A stretch of DNA of 64,000 nt from Arthrobacter sp. ZGTC412 (GTDB lineage Bacteria; Actinomycetota; Actinomycetes; Actinomycetales; Micrococcaceae). The stretch is taken from positions 1 to 64,000 of the forward strand of contig NZ_PJII01000013.1 of NCBI RefSeq assembly GCF_002929215.1, read 5' to 3'. Position numbers and translations under genes: made by a program. Positions 16,635 to 24,563 of the stretch are shown in pieces. Below the pieces are notes generated by a model. The model was not told the DNA's origin and searched no databases. It saw only the letters and a list, made by a program, of their open reading frames with translations. Position 1 is the first letter of the stretch, and every line of letters starts with the position of its first letter.

Positions 16635-17995
16635 TGCCCCGAAGGTCCCGATGCAGACGGGATGGTGCTGCCCCACCTTGCCACCAGGGACGGATTCACA
16701 ATCATGTTGCCGGCATGGGCGTGCCTTAGGGTGTCCAGCATGACTCCCAGGGCGCCGTCCTTCGGAAGGAATCCGCAGATACCCATGCGCGCGGCCTCCC
16801 GCAGCGCCTCCTGCGACGGGTTGCCCGTCAGCATCACGATCCGGGTTTCCGGCGCTTCGGACAGGATGCGCTCGGCAGCTTTGAGCCCTGAACCGTCAGG
16901 GAGGTACAGGTCCATGATGACGACGTCGGGTTCGAGGTTCCGGAACATGGTCACGGCGGATGCCACGGACTTCGCCGCTCCCACACTTTGCAGGTCCGGC
17001 TCGCGGTCCAGCGCCCCGGCAAGCAGGTCGGAGAACGTGGTGTGGTCATCAACGATCAGGATCCGCAGGCGTCCCGTTTCCTGCCGGGTCAGCACATCAG
17101 GATTCGTCATCAAACCAACGGAACCACTCTCCGTGAAGCCGTGACTGGGGCGAAGCGCCTCCGCTGGCCTGGAAGTTGCCGCCGTACTCCTCAGAAGCCT
17201 TGTCTGTGCCTCCCTCAGCGCCGGCCCCGGGGCACAGCCCAGTTCCTGGTCAATGGTTTTGCGGCAGCGGTCATAGGCCCTCAGGGCTTCCGTGTTCTCG
17301 CCATTCTGCTCGAGCCCAAGAATCAACGCGGTCCAAGCCCGTTCGTTGAGGGGATCCTCCTTTGCCGCCGCCCCACCCCAGGCGATAGCCTTGCCAACTT
17401 CCCCCACGGAGAGCGCAGTTTCTGCAGCCATGACGCGGGCCAGGCTGACCTGCGCTGCATGGGTGGCCCGCTCCTCCTCTGCCCAAGCGGGCAGCAGCTC
17501 GTCCCCCAGCAGCGGAGCGGATGCGAGGTCAAGTGCTTCTGTCAGCAGTGCGAGCGCCGCGCCCGGCTCCGCCTGGCCGGCCATTTTGGTCAGTGTCTCG
17601 AACCGGTCCAGGTCCAATTCCACCAATGACCGGTCGATGGCATAGCCGCCAGTGACCGTCCGCAGGGGGCCGCTCCGTCCGGTACCGGGCTGCAGGTGGC
17701 GCCGGAGGACGCTGACATAGCTTTCAAGGGTAGGCAGGGCCACGGCCGGGTGGTTGCCGCCCCACAGCAAATCCATAAGCCGGGTCTTCGACACTGCAGA
17801 GCCAAAATTCATCAGGAGAATTTCGAGTACCTGGCGGGGCTTGGGTCCACCAAGGTCGTTGGCGCTCAGCTCGATGTCGCCGCGGCGGATGGTCAAGGGA
17901 CCGAAAACTGAAATTTGAAGCGCCGGCGTCTGCGGCGACACTTCGCTGACAAGGCCTGCTGGCCCGGTGCTATCTGCCAGTTCCAAGGTAATCAC
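16631..17995 (-). CDS. SARP-type DNA-binding/BTAD regulator fused to a C-terminal receiver domain
   Basis: The 454-residue protein has an OmpR/SARP winged helix (about 27-122, LQISVFGPLTIRRGD ... SVLRRHLQPG), a BTAD helical domain (about 127-272), and a C-terminal receiver (about 310-432) with paired acidic residues (IVDDH), phospho-acceptor Asp362 in VVIMDLYLPDG and the conserved Lys in LPKDG. The receiver resembles the NarL class but lacks the LuxR-type output domain, and its position is reversed relative to ordinary response regulators. GTG 17995 is chosen because GGGGGGAA lies upstream; ATG 18037 and TTG 18064 are alternatives. The downstream kinase gene overlaps by 4 bases. Confidence 0.88.
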   Translation of the reverse strand: MITLELADSTGPAGLVSEVSPQTPALQISVFGPLTIRRGDIELSANDLGGPKPRQVLEILLMNFGSAVSKTRLMDLLWGGNHPAVALPTLESYVSVLRRHLQPGTGRSGPLRTVTGGYAIDRSLVELDLDRFETLTKMAGQAEPGAALALLTEALDLASAPLLGDELLPAWAEEERATHAAQVSLARVMAAETALSVGEVGKAIAWGGAAAKEDPLNERAWTALILGLEQNGENTEALRAYDRCRKTIDQELGCAPGPALREAQTRLLRSTAATSRPAEALRPSHGFTESGSVGLMTNPDVLTRQETGRLRILIVDDHTTFSDLLAGALDREPDLQSVGAAKSVASAVTMFRNLEPDVVIMDLYLPDGSGLKAAERILSEAPETRIVMLTGNPSQEALREAARMGICGFLPKDGALGVMLDTLRHAHAGNMIVNPSLVARWGSTIPSASGPSGQ

Positions 17996-18350
17996 GAAGG
18001 TTCCCCCCAAAGTAGTCCGGTGGTGCGTGGTTCTCATTGAAAAGGGCGGGCTATTACGCGACAACAGTGGTCAGTACTCACATCTGGAACCGCGCTGCAC
18101 TTGGTCCTACTTGCGGTACGTGGAACCTGGGCAGCACAACCTCAAGCAGACCCCCGGGAGCAGTGACCGAGCGGGCAGCGTTTACGCAGGTGAGCCCATA
18201 GGTCCTGCACTGGCGTCAAACATTGGGAAAAGCCTAGGTAAGGCTACGCAAGCGGCAATTCCGCCGCCAAAGCTTTCCCCAAGCAGGCCTACCTAATTTA
18301 GGAAAAACACGTAAATCCCCTAAGCACGATGCCAGTATGACGGGACAGAG
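17996..18350. other. 355-bp divergent regulatory region
   Basis: This lies between the SARP-receiver gene (minus) and the second sensor kinase (plus) and must hold both promoters. Short imperfect inverted repeats occur at 18231-18245 (AGCCT-N5-AGGCT) and 18292-18302 (CCTAA-T-TTAGG). No gene is visible. Confidence 0.6.
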
Positions 18351-19880
18351 ATGACACCGCGGACCGTGATGACGGACGAAGTTTCCGCCGGGATGGGCAC
18401 CACGTCGCTGAGCCAGCGCTGGCGCGTTGTCCGCGCAGAACTGCGCACCGTTCGCTTTCGGGTACTCGCCACGGTCCTGGCTTTCCTGGCGGCCGGGCTG
18501 CTGGTTACCGGCATCACTACCCTCGCCCTGGACCTGCGCACCCTCAACGGCCGTGTCAACGAAGAGCTCCTGCTGCAGTCCGCCCGTCTTCAAAACATTG
18601 CGGCGCAGGGCGCACCGGGCGGCGGGCCATACACGTCCCTCGACGGGCTGTTCACCGTATTCCTTCAAGGTGACGCTCCCGGAAGGTACGAATCGGTGAT
18701 GGCGACCGTAAACGGCGGCAACACGTTCCTGCCCGCCGGAGAGCAGCCCACCGATCTCGCTGCTCCCGAACTGCTCGAGGCAGCCGGCGCCCGGCACGCT
18801 GAAAACCAGACTGTCTTCCATGACATGCCGCTGGACGGGCGGACGGTGCGCCTGGCCATAACCTCCGTATCGCTCGGAGACGGAAGCGCAGGCGGGTTGC
18901 TGGTCGCAGCAAACGAAATCGGCCGGCAGCGGGAGCAGATGATCGGGTCCTTCGGCACCTTTGCTGTGGCGTCGGTGGCCACGCTGCTGCTGGCCGGCGC
19001 CGTGGGCTTCGCGGTGACAGGCCGCCTGTTTGTTCCCATCCGGCGCCTTCGCCAGGCCACCGGCTCCATCACGTTTGGGAACCTAAGTACCCGCGTGCTG
19101 GTCCCATCCGGCGATGACGACGTTTCGCAACTGGCAAATGACTTCAACCGCATGCTGGACAGGCTGGAAACGGGCATCGCAGACCAGCGCCAGTTTGTGG
19201 ACGACGCCAGCCATGAACTTCGGACACCCCTGACCATCATTGGCGGCCATCTCCAGCTGCTGCAGGCGGAAGATCCCAAGGATGTCAGCGAGACCCAGGT
19301 GCTGCTCCTGGAGGAGCTGGACCGCATGCAGTCCCTCGTCGATGAGCTCCTGATGCTGGCCCGCAGCGGCCGTCCGGACTTCGTCCGGTTGGAATGGATC
19401 GACGCCGACGCCTTCCTTCAGGCGGCAATGGACAGGATCCGCGTCCTGGCGGACCGTCGGTGGAAGATCGAAAGCATGCCCGGCGGCCACGTTCGTGCAG
19501 ACCGCAACCGCCTCACCCAGGCCATCGAACAGTTGGCTGCCAATGCGGTGCAGTCCACGCGGCGCCATGACGCTATCTCCCTCGGCGCGGCCTGGACCGG
19601 GACGGACGGCGGCACCGTGCCCCCTGGACACCAGGAAACTGACCTTGGCGCCCTGGAAATCTGGGTGGCGGACACAGGGTGCGGAATCAGCCCCGCGGAC
19701 CAGGAGCGGATCTTCCACCGCTTCGCCAGGGCCGGCGTATCCCGGGGCGAGGAAGGGTCCGGCCTCGGCCTGCCGATCGTCAAGGCCATCGCCGAAGCCC
19801 ACAGCGGAACGCTTCGGGTGACTTCGCGGATCAATGAAGGCAGCCGGTTTGTGCTCTCACTTCCAGGAAGAACCCCATGA
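18351..19880 (+). CDS. Sensor histidine kinase (HAMP, HisKA, HATPase_c)
   Basis: The 509-residue kinase has a transmembrane helix near 37-60 (VLATVLAFLAAGLLVTGITTL), an extracytoplasmic sensor of about 140 residues, a second helix near 200-225 and a HAMP linker. The HisKA domain carries QRQFVDDASHELRTPLTII with the phosphorylated His. The ATPase domain has the N box (IEQLAANAVQSTRR), then VADTGCGISP and GSGLGLPIVKAIAEAHSG. It overlaps the response regulator gene by 4 bases (ATGA). The architecture resembles TcrY/PrrB-like EnvZ-class kinases. The signal is unknown; the DDKGG protein downstream is a candidate target or partner. Confidence 0.94.
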   Translation: MTPRTVMTDEVSAGMGTTSLSQRWRVVRAELRTVRFRVLATVLAFLAAGLLVTGITTLALDLRTLNGRVNEELLLQSARLQNIAAQGAPGGGPYTSLDGLFTVFLQGDAPGRYESVMATVNGGNTFLPAGEQPTDLAAPELLEAAGARHAENQTVFHDMPLDGRTVRLAITSVSLGDGSAGGLLVAANEIGRQREQMIGSFGTFAVASVATLLLAGAVGFAVTGRLFVPIRRLRQATGSITFGNLSTRVLVPSGDDDVSQLANDFNRMLDRLETGIADQRQFVDDASHELRTPLTIIGGHLQLLQAEDPKDVSETQVLLLEELDRMQSLVDELLMLARSGRPDFVRLEWIDADAFLQAAMDRIRVLADRRWKIESMPGGHVRADRNRLTQAIEQLAANAVQSTRRHDAISLGAAWTGTDGGTVPPGHQETDLGALEIWVADTGCGISPADQERIFHRFARAGVSRGEEGSGLGLPIVKAIAEAHSGTLRVTSRINEGSRFVLSLPGRTP

Positions 19881-20575
19881 CACGAATACTGATGGCCGAT
19901 GACGAGCCACGGATCGCCAGCTTCATCACCAAGGGGCTCACGGCAGCCGGGTTCACCACCTCGTCCGTGGAGGACGGCATCCGGGCGCTCGATTACGGCA
20001 GCTCCGGGGAGTTCGACCTGCTCATTCTGGATATCGGCATGCCCAGAATGGATGGCCTTGCTGTGCTCTCGGCCTTGCGCGCCATGAAGTGCACGGTTCC
20101 GGTCATAGTCCTGACGGCCAAGGATTCGCTCCAAGATACCCTGGCAGCGCTCGACGGCGGTGCGGACGACTACATGACCAAACCGTTCCGGTTCGAGGAA
20201 CTGCTTTCACGGATCCGCCTGCGGCTGCGCGATAGCCCGGCAGTCCAGGCGGCACCAGACCTCACGCACGGGGACGTCACCCTGGACGTTGACCTTCGCA
20301 GCGCAAAAGTCCAGGGCCGCACGGTGCCATTGTCTGCCCGGGAATTTGCCATGGCCCGTGCATTCGTGGAAAACGCGGGCAAGGTACTCACCAGGGAACA
20401 GCTGCTGAGCCGGGTGTGGGGATACGACTTTGACGGGTCCTCCAACGTGGTGGACGTCTATGTGGGCTACCTGCGCAACAAGCTTGGGCCCGAACGATTC
20501 CTGGCTGTCAGGGGTGCCGGTTACCGCTTTGTAGCCGCCCCTTCAGCCCAGCCCCAGCTCCAAACCGGTACATGA
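19877..20575 (+). CDS. OmpR-family response regulator
   Basis: This 232-residue protein has a receiver domain (1-120) with acidic residues MADDEP, phospho-acceptor Asp in LLILDIGMPRMDG, Thr in VIVLTAKD and Lys in YMTKPFRFEEL. An OmpR/PhoB winged helix follows (about 130-225, VPLSAREFAMARAFVENAG ... NVVDVYVGYLRNKL). It is coupled to the kinase by an ATGA overlap. Right at its stop codon an inverted repeat and three 11-bp-spaced TCTCA repeats begin, the pattern expected for tandem OmpR-type binding, so it probably activates or represses the next gene. Confidence 0.94.
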   Translation: MTRILMADDEPRIASFITKGLTAAGFTTSSVEDGIRALDYGSSGEFDLLILDIGMPRMDGLAVLSALRAMKCTVPVIVLTAKDSLQDTLAALDGGADDYMTKPFRFEELLSRIRLRLRDSPAVQAAPDLTHGDVTLDVDLRSAKVQGRTVPLSAREFAMARAFVENAGKVLTREQLLSRVWGYDFDGSSNVVDVYVGYLRNKLGPERFLAVRGAGYRFVAAPSAQPQLQTGT

Positions 20576-20608
20576 GAGGTCTCTCATAAAGGTCTCATTC
20601 CCCTCTCA
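20572..20608 (+). promoter_or_regulatory. Candidate OmpR-type operator: TCTCA repeats at 11-bp spacing
   Basis: ATGAGAG-GT-CTCTCAT (20572-20587) is an inverted repeat, and TCTCA recurs at 20582, 20593 and 20604, exactly 11 bp apart. One-turn direct repeats are the usual target of OmpR/PhoB winged-helix dimers. The array sits between the response regulator gene and the DDKGG-repeat gene. Confidence 0.6.
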
Positions 20609-20654
20609 CCCCGGCCGGGCAGAGTGGGAAAACAAACCAAGAAAGGCGAGTTCG

Positions 20655-21134
20655 ATGAAGAATTACTGGTATCTCCCCATCGCAGCTGTAGTCGGTGTCA
20701 CGAGCCTTACCGTCTGGGGCCAGGCAAACGCCGGTCCGCCCCCTGAAGTTTCTCCCGGCGTGGTGGTAACGGCAGACGTGACGTCCGGCAGCAGCACCCC
20801 CGCGGCCGAAGACACCGCATCCCTGCTTCCCACTCAAACCCCCCCGGCCAGCATCACCGCGATCCCTAAACGCCCAACACAGGAAACGCAGCTCGTCCCC
20901 GCAGAACCGCAAACCTACGCACCGCAGCAATCCGCGAGCCCCTCGCACGAGGCCTTCGACGACAAAGGCGGGCTCAGGGCCGACAACATTTCCGACGACC
21001 CGCCGGGCGACGACAAAGGTGGGCTACGGGCCGACAACGTTTCCGACGACCCGCCGGGCGACGACAAAGGCGGACTGAGGGATAACGACGCTTCCGACGA
21101 CGCCTTCGGCGACGATAAGGGCGGTGATCGGTAG
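20655..21134 (+). CDS. Secreted DDKGG-repeat acidic protein
   Basis: The 159-residue protein has a signal peptide (MKNYWYLPIAAVVGVTSLTVWGQANA), a Pro/Thr/Ala-rich middle, and a C-terminal array of a 17-residue repeat starting DDKGGLR and ending SDDPPG. Three full copies start at 20958, 21009 and 21060; a partial fourth is at 21111. The dense Asp with Gly suggests flexible, possibly cation-binding segments. AAAGGCGAG precedes the ATG. No enzyme fold is visible. It is expressed away from the adjacent two-component system genes in the same direction, behind a candidate operator, so envelope stress sensing or ion binding is plausible but unproven. Confidence 0.85.
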   Translation: MKNYWYLPIAAVVGVTSLTVWGQANAGPPPEVSPGVVVTADVTSGSSTPAAEDTASLLPTQTPPASITAIPKRPTQETQLVPAEPQTYAPQQSASPSHEAFDDKGGLRADNISDDPPGDDKGGLRADNVSDDPPGDDKGGLRDNDASDDAFGDDKGGDR

Positions 21135-21213
21135 CGCCTGACTAGGCCGCCCGTCCCAGCGTTGGGGCGGCGACGCCGATAAGGAAGGCCGCGTGGGCCG
21201 CCGCGCGTTGAAG

Positions 21214-21777
21214 TTATTTCTGCCCCGTCAGCAGGGTGCCTTGGACCGCCGTTAAGGGCACAGCCCCGAAGTCCCTGGAATCGATGGACACCCCGCGGTT
21301 GTCCCCTAAAACGAAGACGCTTCCGGCGGGGACCTCTTCAGGCCCGAAATATGTTGCGTCGATGCGGCTGTGGTCGATGAAAGGTTCGGGGACGGCGACG
21401 TCGTCGACGTACAGCTCCGAGTCGCGGATGGCAACGGTCTGCCCTTCTTTTGCGATGACGCGCTTGATCGCTGTCTGGCCGTCAACGGGGCTGGTGAAAG
21501 CCACCACCACGCCATTCTGGATCCACCCCGCGGCGGCAGCCGGCTTGTACAGGAGCACCACGGCGCCCGAAGGAATGGTGGGCTCCATGCTGTCCGACGA
21601 CACTGTGAAAGGTTCCACCAGCCACGCGCGGACGGCAAGAATGGCCAGGGCAGGAATCAGCGCCATCAGAAGGAGGCGGGGCCAGCGGCCTCCGACTAAA
21701 CGCACCTTTGGCAACGGCAGCAGACGGGGGCCCAGGAGCCGCCGCCTGCCGCGGCGCTGCAGCTGTGACGTGTTCAA
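21214..21777 (-). CDS. lepB: Type I signal peptidase (Ser/Lys)
   Basis: The 187-residue protein has one N-terminal membrane helix (LLLMALIPALAILAVRAWL) followed by the S26 peptidase domain. The catalytic Ser63 is in VSSDSMEPTIPSG, the general-base Lys105 in TAIKRVIAKEG, and the conserved FVLGDNRGVSIDSRDFGAVP closes the fold. It cleaves signal peptides of secreted proteins at the outer face of the membrane. The start is TTG 21777, preceded by AGGATGAGGACGAGGA and overlapping the stop of a small acidic reading frame (TTGA). A different, Ser/His type peptidase is encoded at 60645. Confidence 0.93.
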   Translation of the reverse strand: MNTSQLQRRGRRRLLGPRLLPLPKVRLVGGRWPRLLLMALIPALAILAVRAWLVEPFTVSSDSMEPTIPSGAVVLLYKPAAAAGWIQNGVVVAFTSPVDGQTAIKRVIAKEGQTVAIRDSELYVDDVAVPEPFIDHSRIDATYFGPEEVPAGSVFVLGDNRGVSIDSRDFGAVPLTAVQGTLLTGQK

Positions 21778-21983
21778 TCCTCGTCCTCATCCTCCCCTGC
21801 AGCTTTGGCCGCTGTCATGGGATCGTTGTTGTCCGCGTCAACAGCTCCTGACGGCGTGAAATCGTCATGGTTGGTCTCCTCTTTTCGTTGCAAAACCTTC
21901 TCGCACTCAGCTTGCAAATTTCCTGCAACGGTTCCCCATTCCTTGGAGAAACCGTGAACGCCGCTGTGAACCAGGACCATCAA
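21774..21983 (-). CDS. Small acidic protein upstream of lepB, start uncertain
   Basis: The minus frame ending at 21774 gives up to 69 residues with a strongly acidic C-terminus (DDFTPSGAVDADNNDP ... GEDEDED). Its stop codon overlaps the TTG start of the signal peptidase gene, the pattern of translational coupling, which is the main reason to list it. Candidate starts are ATG 21980 (GTAGGGG nearby) or a TTG near 21893. The family is not recognised. Confidence 0.35.
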   Translation of the reverse strand: MMVLVHSGVHGFSKEWGTVAGNLQAECEKVLQRKEETNHDDFTPSGAVDADNNDPMTAAKAAGEDEDED

Positions 21984-22278
21984 CCCCTACACACCAACAC
22001 GCTGGCTTGGCTGCCGAAACTTGAGCCATTCTTGAGGCATCCTTGCCCATATCTGCCGGAGCCCTTGAGCCAGGCCGTGCACAGTAGTCCGTGTAAGGCC
22101 CAAAGCGCAGAGCAGTAGCTGGGATCTGGGTCCAGTAGCGAAGGCCTTTATTGGGGGAACATCTCAGGTCTTATCGCTTGGCGGTGTCGAGAAGCCGGCA
22201 CCGCCAAGCAGGCCACTCATACGATTCGCGCCGCCGTACCCGCTGAACCGCTGGAAGCAGGTAGTCGCCCAATAAAAG
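21984..22278. other. Intergenic region before the Hpt-like locus
   Basis: About 300 bases without a supported gene. The only structured element is the inverted repeat at 22176-22209. The promoter-like element at 22279 follows. Confidence 0.5.
22176..22209. repeat. 11-bp perfect inverted repeat
   Basis: GCTTGGCGGTG (22176-22186) and CACCGCCAAGC (22199-22209) flank a 12-base loop. It is not followed by a T-run in either direction, so it may be an operator or an RNA hairpin rather than a terminator. Confidence 0.6.
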
Positions 22279-22323
22279 CGAGTACTCGCTACTGGTGTAC
22301 TTGCCAACCCCTCCACGTAACGT
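22279..22323 (+). promoter_or_regulatory. CGAGTA-N5-TACTGG element plus -10 (site A)
   Basis: CGAGTA (22279-22284), 5 bases, TACTGG (22290-22295), then 22 bases, then TAACGT (22318-22323). The same layout and the same 22-base gap to a -10-like hexamer occur at 34873 and 40284. There is no good -35 box, which suggests an activator bound over the -35 region. It faces the small gene at 22383 and the Hpt-like gene at 22635. Confidence 0.6.
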
Positions 22324-22382
22324 CCTGAAGAGCGTCACAGAAGCCTTTCTTCAACGTTTCAACTGTTCAGGGGGGACAGATT

Positions 22383-22604
22383 TTGGGGACAAATCCAGCG
22401 GTGCGAAAGCTGCACCATCAGGCCGGGGCCGATGACGGAGGCGGCGGGACAGCGTGGTTCCGCAAAGAGTCATCGGTCCCTACTACCTCGGGGCCTCACC
22501 TTGATGTCCGGGCCGAAAAGGACCAGGACCCCCTTGACCTGGAGGCCGAAACCGTCCTGAGCGATCTGCCGGTCGGGGCCCCTTCTCCCCATATCAAGTT
22601 GTAA
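22383..22604 (+). CDS. Small hypothetical protein
   Basis: The 73-residue reading frame starts at TTG 22383, with AGGGGGGA 6 bases upstream (22369-22376), a strong ribosome site. It lies 60 bases after the -10 of site A and 30 bases before the Hpt-like gene, so the two could be cotranscribed. It contains KDQDPLDLEAETVLSDLP, which looks like genuine coding, but the family is not recognised. Confidence 0.5.
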   Translation: MGTNPAVRKLHHQAGADDGGGGTAWFRKESSVPTTSGPHLDVRAEKDQDPLDLEAETVLSDLPVGAPSPHIKL

Positions 22605-22634
22605 GGCCGTGGACCTCGTGGCGGGAGGACAGCC

Positions 22635-23048
22635 GTGACTCAGCACGACGGCGACGCTCTGCCCCTGCTGGACAATTCAGTGCTGGAGAGGTTGCACATG
22701 GAACTGGACCACGACGAAGGAGTCTGGAAGGTCTTCATCCGTGACTTCGTGGCACATCTGCCTTTCAGGTTGGAAAGGGTCCGGTTGGCTCTGACCACCG
22801 GTGATACTGTCGCCGCCAAAGACGCAGTGCTCAGCCTGAAAACCTCAAGCCAGATGGTGGGCGCGGAACGGCTGGCGGGCCTTGCCCTTGACCTGGAGGG
22901 GGCCCTGCGGTTTGACTCCAAAGAGGGGGACCCGTCAGTTGTCCTGCCCCGAATTGCAACAGCCCATCTGACGGCGATCAGGCAATGCGCGGAACAGACC
23001 AGCTACCTCTTGAACCGGCACCTGCTTCAATTCCCTGGCCGGGTTTAG
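22635..23048 (+). CDS. Hpt-like four-helix protein lacking the phospho-histidine
   Basis: The 137-residue protein resembles a histidine phosphotransfer domain: LLDNSVLERL, then VWKVFIRDFVAHLPFRLERVRLALTTGD, then AVLSLKTSSQMVGAERLA, matching the HxLKGSSxxxGA signature. The position that should be His is Leu66 and the following Gly is Thr70. Phosphotransfer is therefore not expected; a docking or anti-phosphorelay role is possible. GTG 22635 is preceded by GGGAGGAC. A paralog with the same substitutions is encoded at 41823-42314, so the loss is conserved rather than a recent mutation. Confidence 0.8.
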   Translation: MTQHDGDALPLLDNSVLERLHMELDHDEGVWKVFIRDFVAHLPFRLERVRLALTTGDTVAAKDAVLSLKTSSQMVGAERLAGLALDLEGALRFDSKEGDPSVVLPRIATAHLTAIRQCAEQTSYLLNRHLLQFPGRV

Positions 23049-23277
23049 CTGTGGTGTCCCAGATTTCACAGGATTTTCCGGCGCGGTCAAGCAAATTTCC
23101 AATTTCAGAGCCGTCCGCGCGCCCTTCCGGCACCCTGCCTACGTGGGTAGTCTTAAGGGATCAGCAGCCTACTGACCTTTCCGGGGCTGGTGAGGGGGCT
23201 CCTGCAGGAGGGCTGTAAGTTTCACCGCCATCCGGACACTGCGTCACCGGTCCGGGTGCCTTCCTCATTGGAAACCC

Positions 23278-24465
23278 TTGAAACCTCTTCAAAATCAGCC
23301 CGATCCCCCTCCCGCCGGCGGCTTCCAACGAACTTTCGGGGTTGAGGAAGAATTCCTGCTCGTGGACCCTGTCTCGGGACAGCCGGTGCCAGTGGCGGAG
23401 CAGGCCCTGCGGCGCGGAACGAAAAGTCCCGGTACCGGCACAGGCCCTGCCCTGGCTCTGGAGGTCAAACAGGAGCAGCTTGAGGCAGTTGGCCCTGTCT
23501 GTTCAACCCTGCAGCAGATGGCAGAGTCCATCTTGCTGGGCCGGGTGATGGCCGATACAGCCGCTAGGGCGGTGGGCGCCAGGGCGGTGGCGCTGGCTAC
23601 CAGCCCCTTGGCGGCCACGTCCACCCTGGTACCCCAGCAGCGCTACTTGAAGATGGCGGCCCGGTTCCATCTGACCCTTCGGGAGCAGTTGACCTGCGGC
23701 TTCCATGTGCATGTCCACGTCGCCTCAGGGGAGGAAGGGGTGGCGGTCCTGGACCGTATCCGCCGCTGGTTGCCCGTACTCCTGGCGCTAAGCGCGAACT
23801 CTCCGTTCTGGCAGGGAACCAACAGCGGCTACGCGAGCTTCCGCTACCAGGCGTGGAGCAGGTGGCCGACGGCGGGACCTTGCGAAATTTTCGGCTCCCT
23901 CACGGAGTACCGGCGACACGTTGAGGAGCTGCTGGCGGCCGGCGTGCCCCTGGACGAAGGCATGGTGTACTTCGACGCCCGGCTGTCCCGCCATCACCCC
24001 ACCGTTGAGGTCCGCATAGCCGACGTCTGCTTGGAGGCAGCGCACGCGACGGTCATCGCCGCAGTAGTGCGGGCGCTGGTGGAAAGGGCGGCGCAGGAAT
24101 GGCGGGCGGGTGTCCCGGTGCCCCGGGTTTCGGCCGCAAAACTTCGCTTGGCGAGTTGGATGGCCAGTGAAGCCGGCGTTGAGGGAAACCTCCTCCACCC
24201 CCTCCTGTACGCACCGTGCCCTGCGACCGAAGCTGTGCAGGCCCTCCTGAGATACATCCGGCCTGCCCTGGTCAGCAGCGGGGACGAAGAGCATGTGAAA
24301 TTGGGGCTCGCCGGCATCCTCGCCTTCGGCACCGGCTCGCACAGGCAACGCGAAGCGATGGTCAACAGCCAGAGCCTCACCGCTGTGGTGATGGACGCCG
24401 TCGAAGGCACCCATGGAACAGCCACAGACCCTCACCACCGTCCCCGGCATCTCCACGCCACCTGA
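23278..24465 (+). CDS. YbdK-family carboxylate-amine ligase (GCS2-like)
   Basis: The 395-residue protein begins with TFGVEEEFLLVDPVSGQP, the acidic metal/ATP-binding start of the glutamate-cysteine ligase type 2 superfamily, and has CGFHVHVHVASGEEGV and VEVRIADVCLEA motifs. YbdK-type enzymes have weak glutamate-cysteine ligase activity; the physiological substrates are generally unknown. The start is TTG 23278 with a modest GGAAA upstream. It precedes the ANTAR cluster in the same direction with a gap of about 100 bases, so it may be separately transcribed. Confidence 0.88.
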   Translation: MKPLQNQPDPPPAGGFQRTFGVEEEFLLVDPVSGQPVPVAEQALRRGTKSPGTGTGPALALEVKQEQLEAVGPVCSTLQQMAESILLGRVMADTAARAVGARAVALATSPLAATSTLVPQQRYLKMAARFHLTLREQLTCGFHVHVHVASGEEGVAVLDRIRRWLPVLLALSANSPFWQGTNSGYASFRYQAWSRWPTAGPCEIFGSLTEYRRHVEELLAAGVPLDEGMVYFDARLSRHHPTVEVRIADVCLEAAHATVIAAVVRALVERAAQEWRAGVPVPRVSAAKLRLASWMASEAGVEGNLLHPLLYAPCPATEAVQALLRYIRPALVSSGDEEHVKLGLAGILAFGTGSHRQREAMVNSQSLTAVVMDAVEGTHGTATDPHHRPRHLHAT

Positions 24466-24563
24466 GGCCCGTGACGGGTGGAATGTGAAGGCTATGTGTG
24501 CTGAGATGAGGGGAGGGAAGCAGTTGGTTCACCAAGGGCCAGAATGCTGGAATTGGAGCGGTC

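Noticed and set aside
18234-18252. Iron-box-like sequence CTAGGTAAGGCTACGCAAG before the second sensor kinase
   Set aside because: Only the first half matches the IdeR consensus (about 13 of 19 in total) and the second half is poor.
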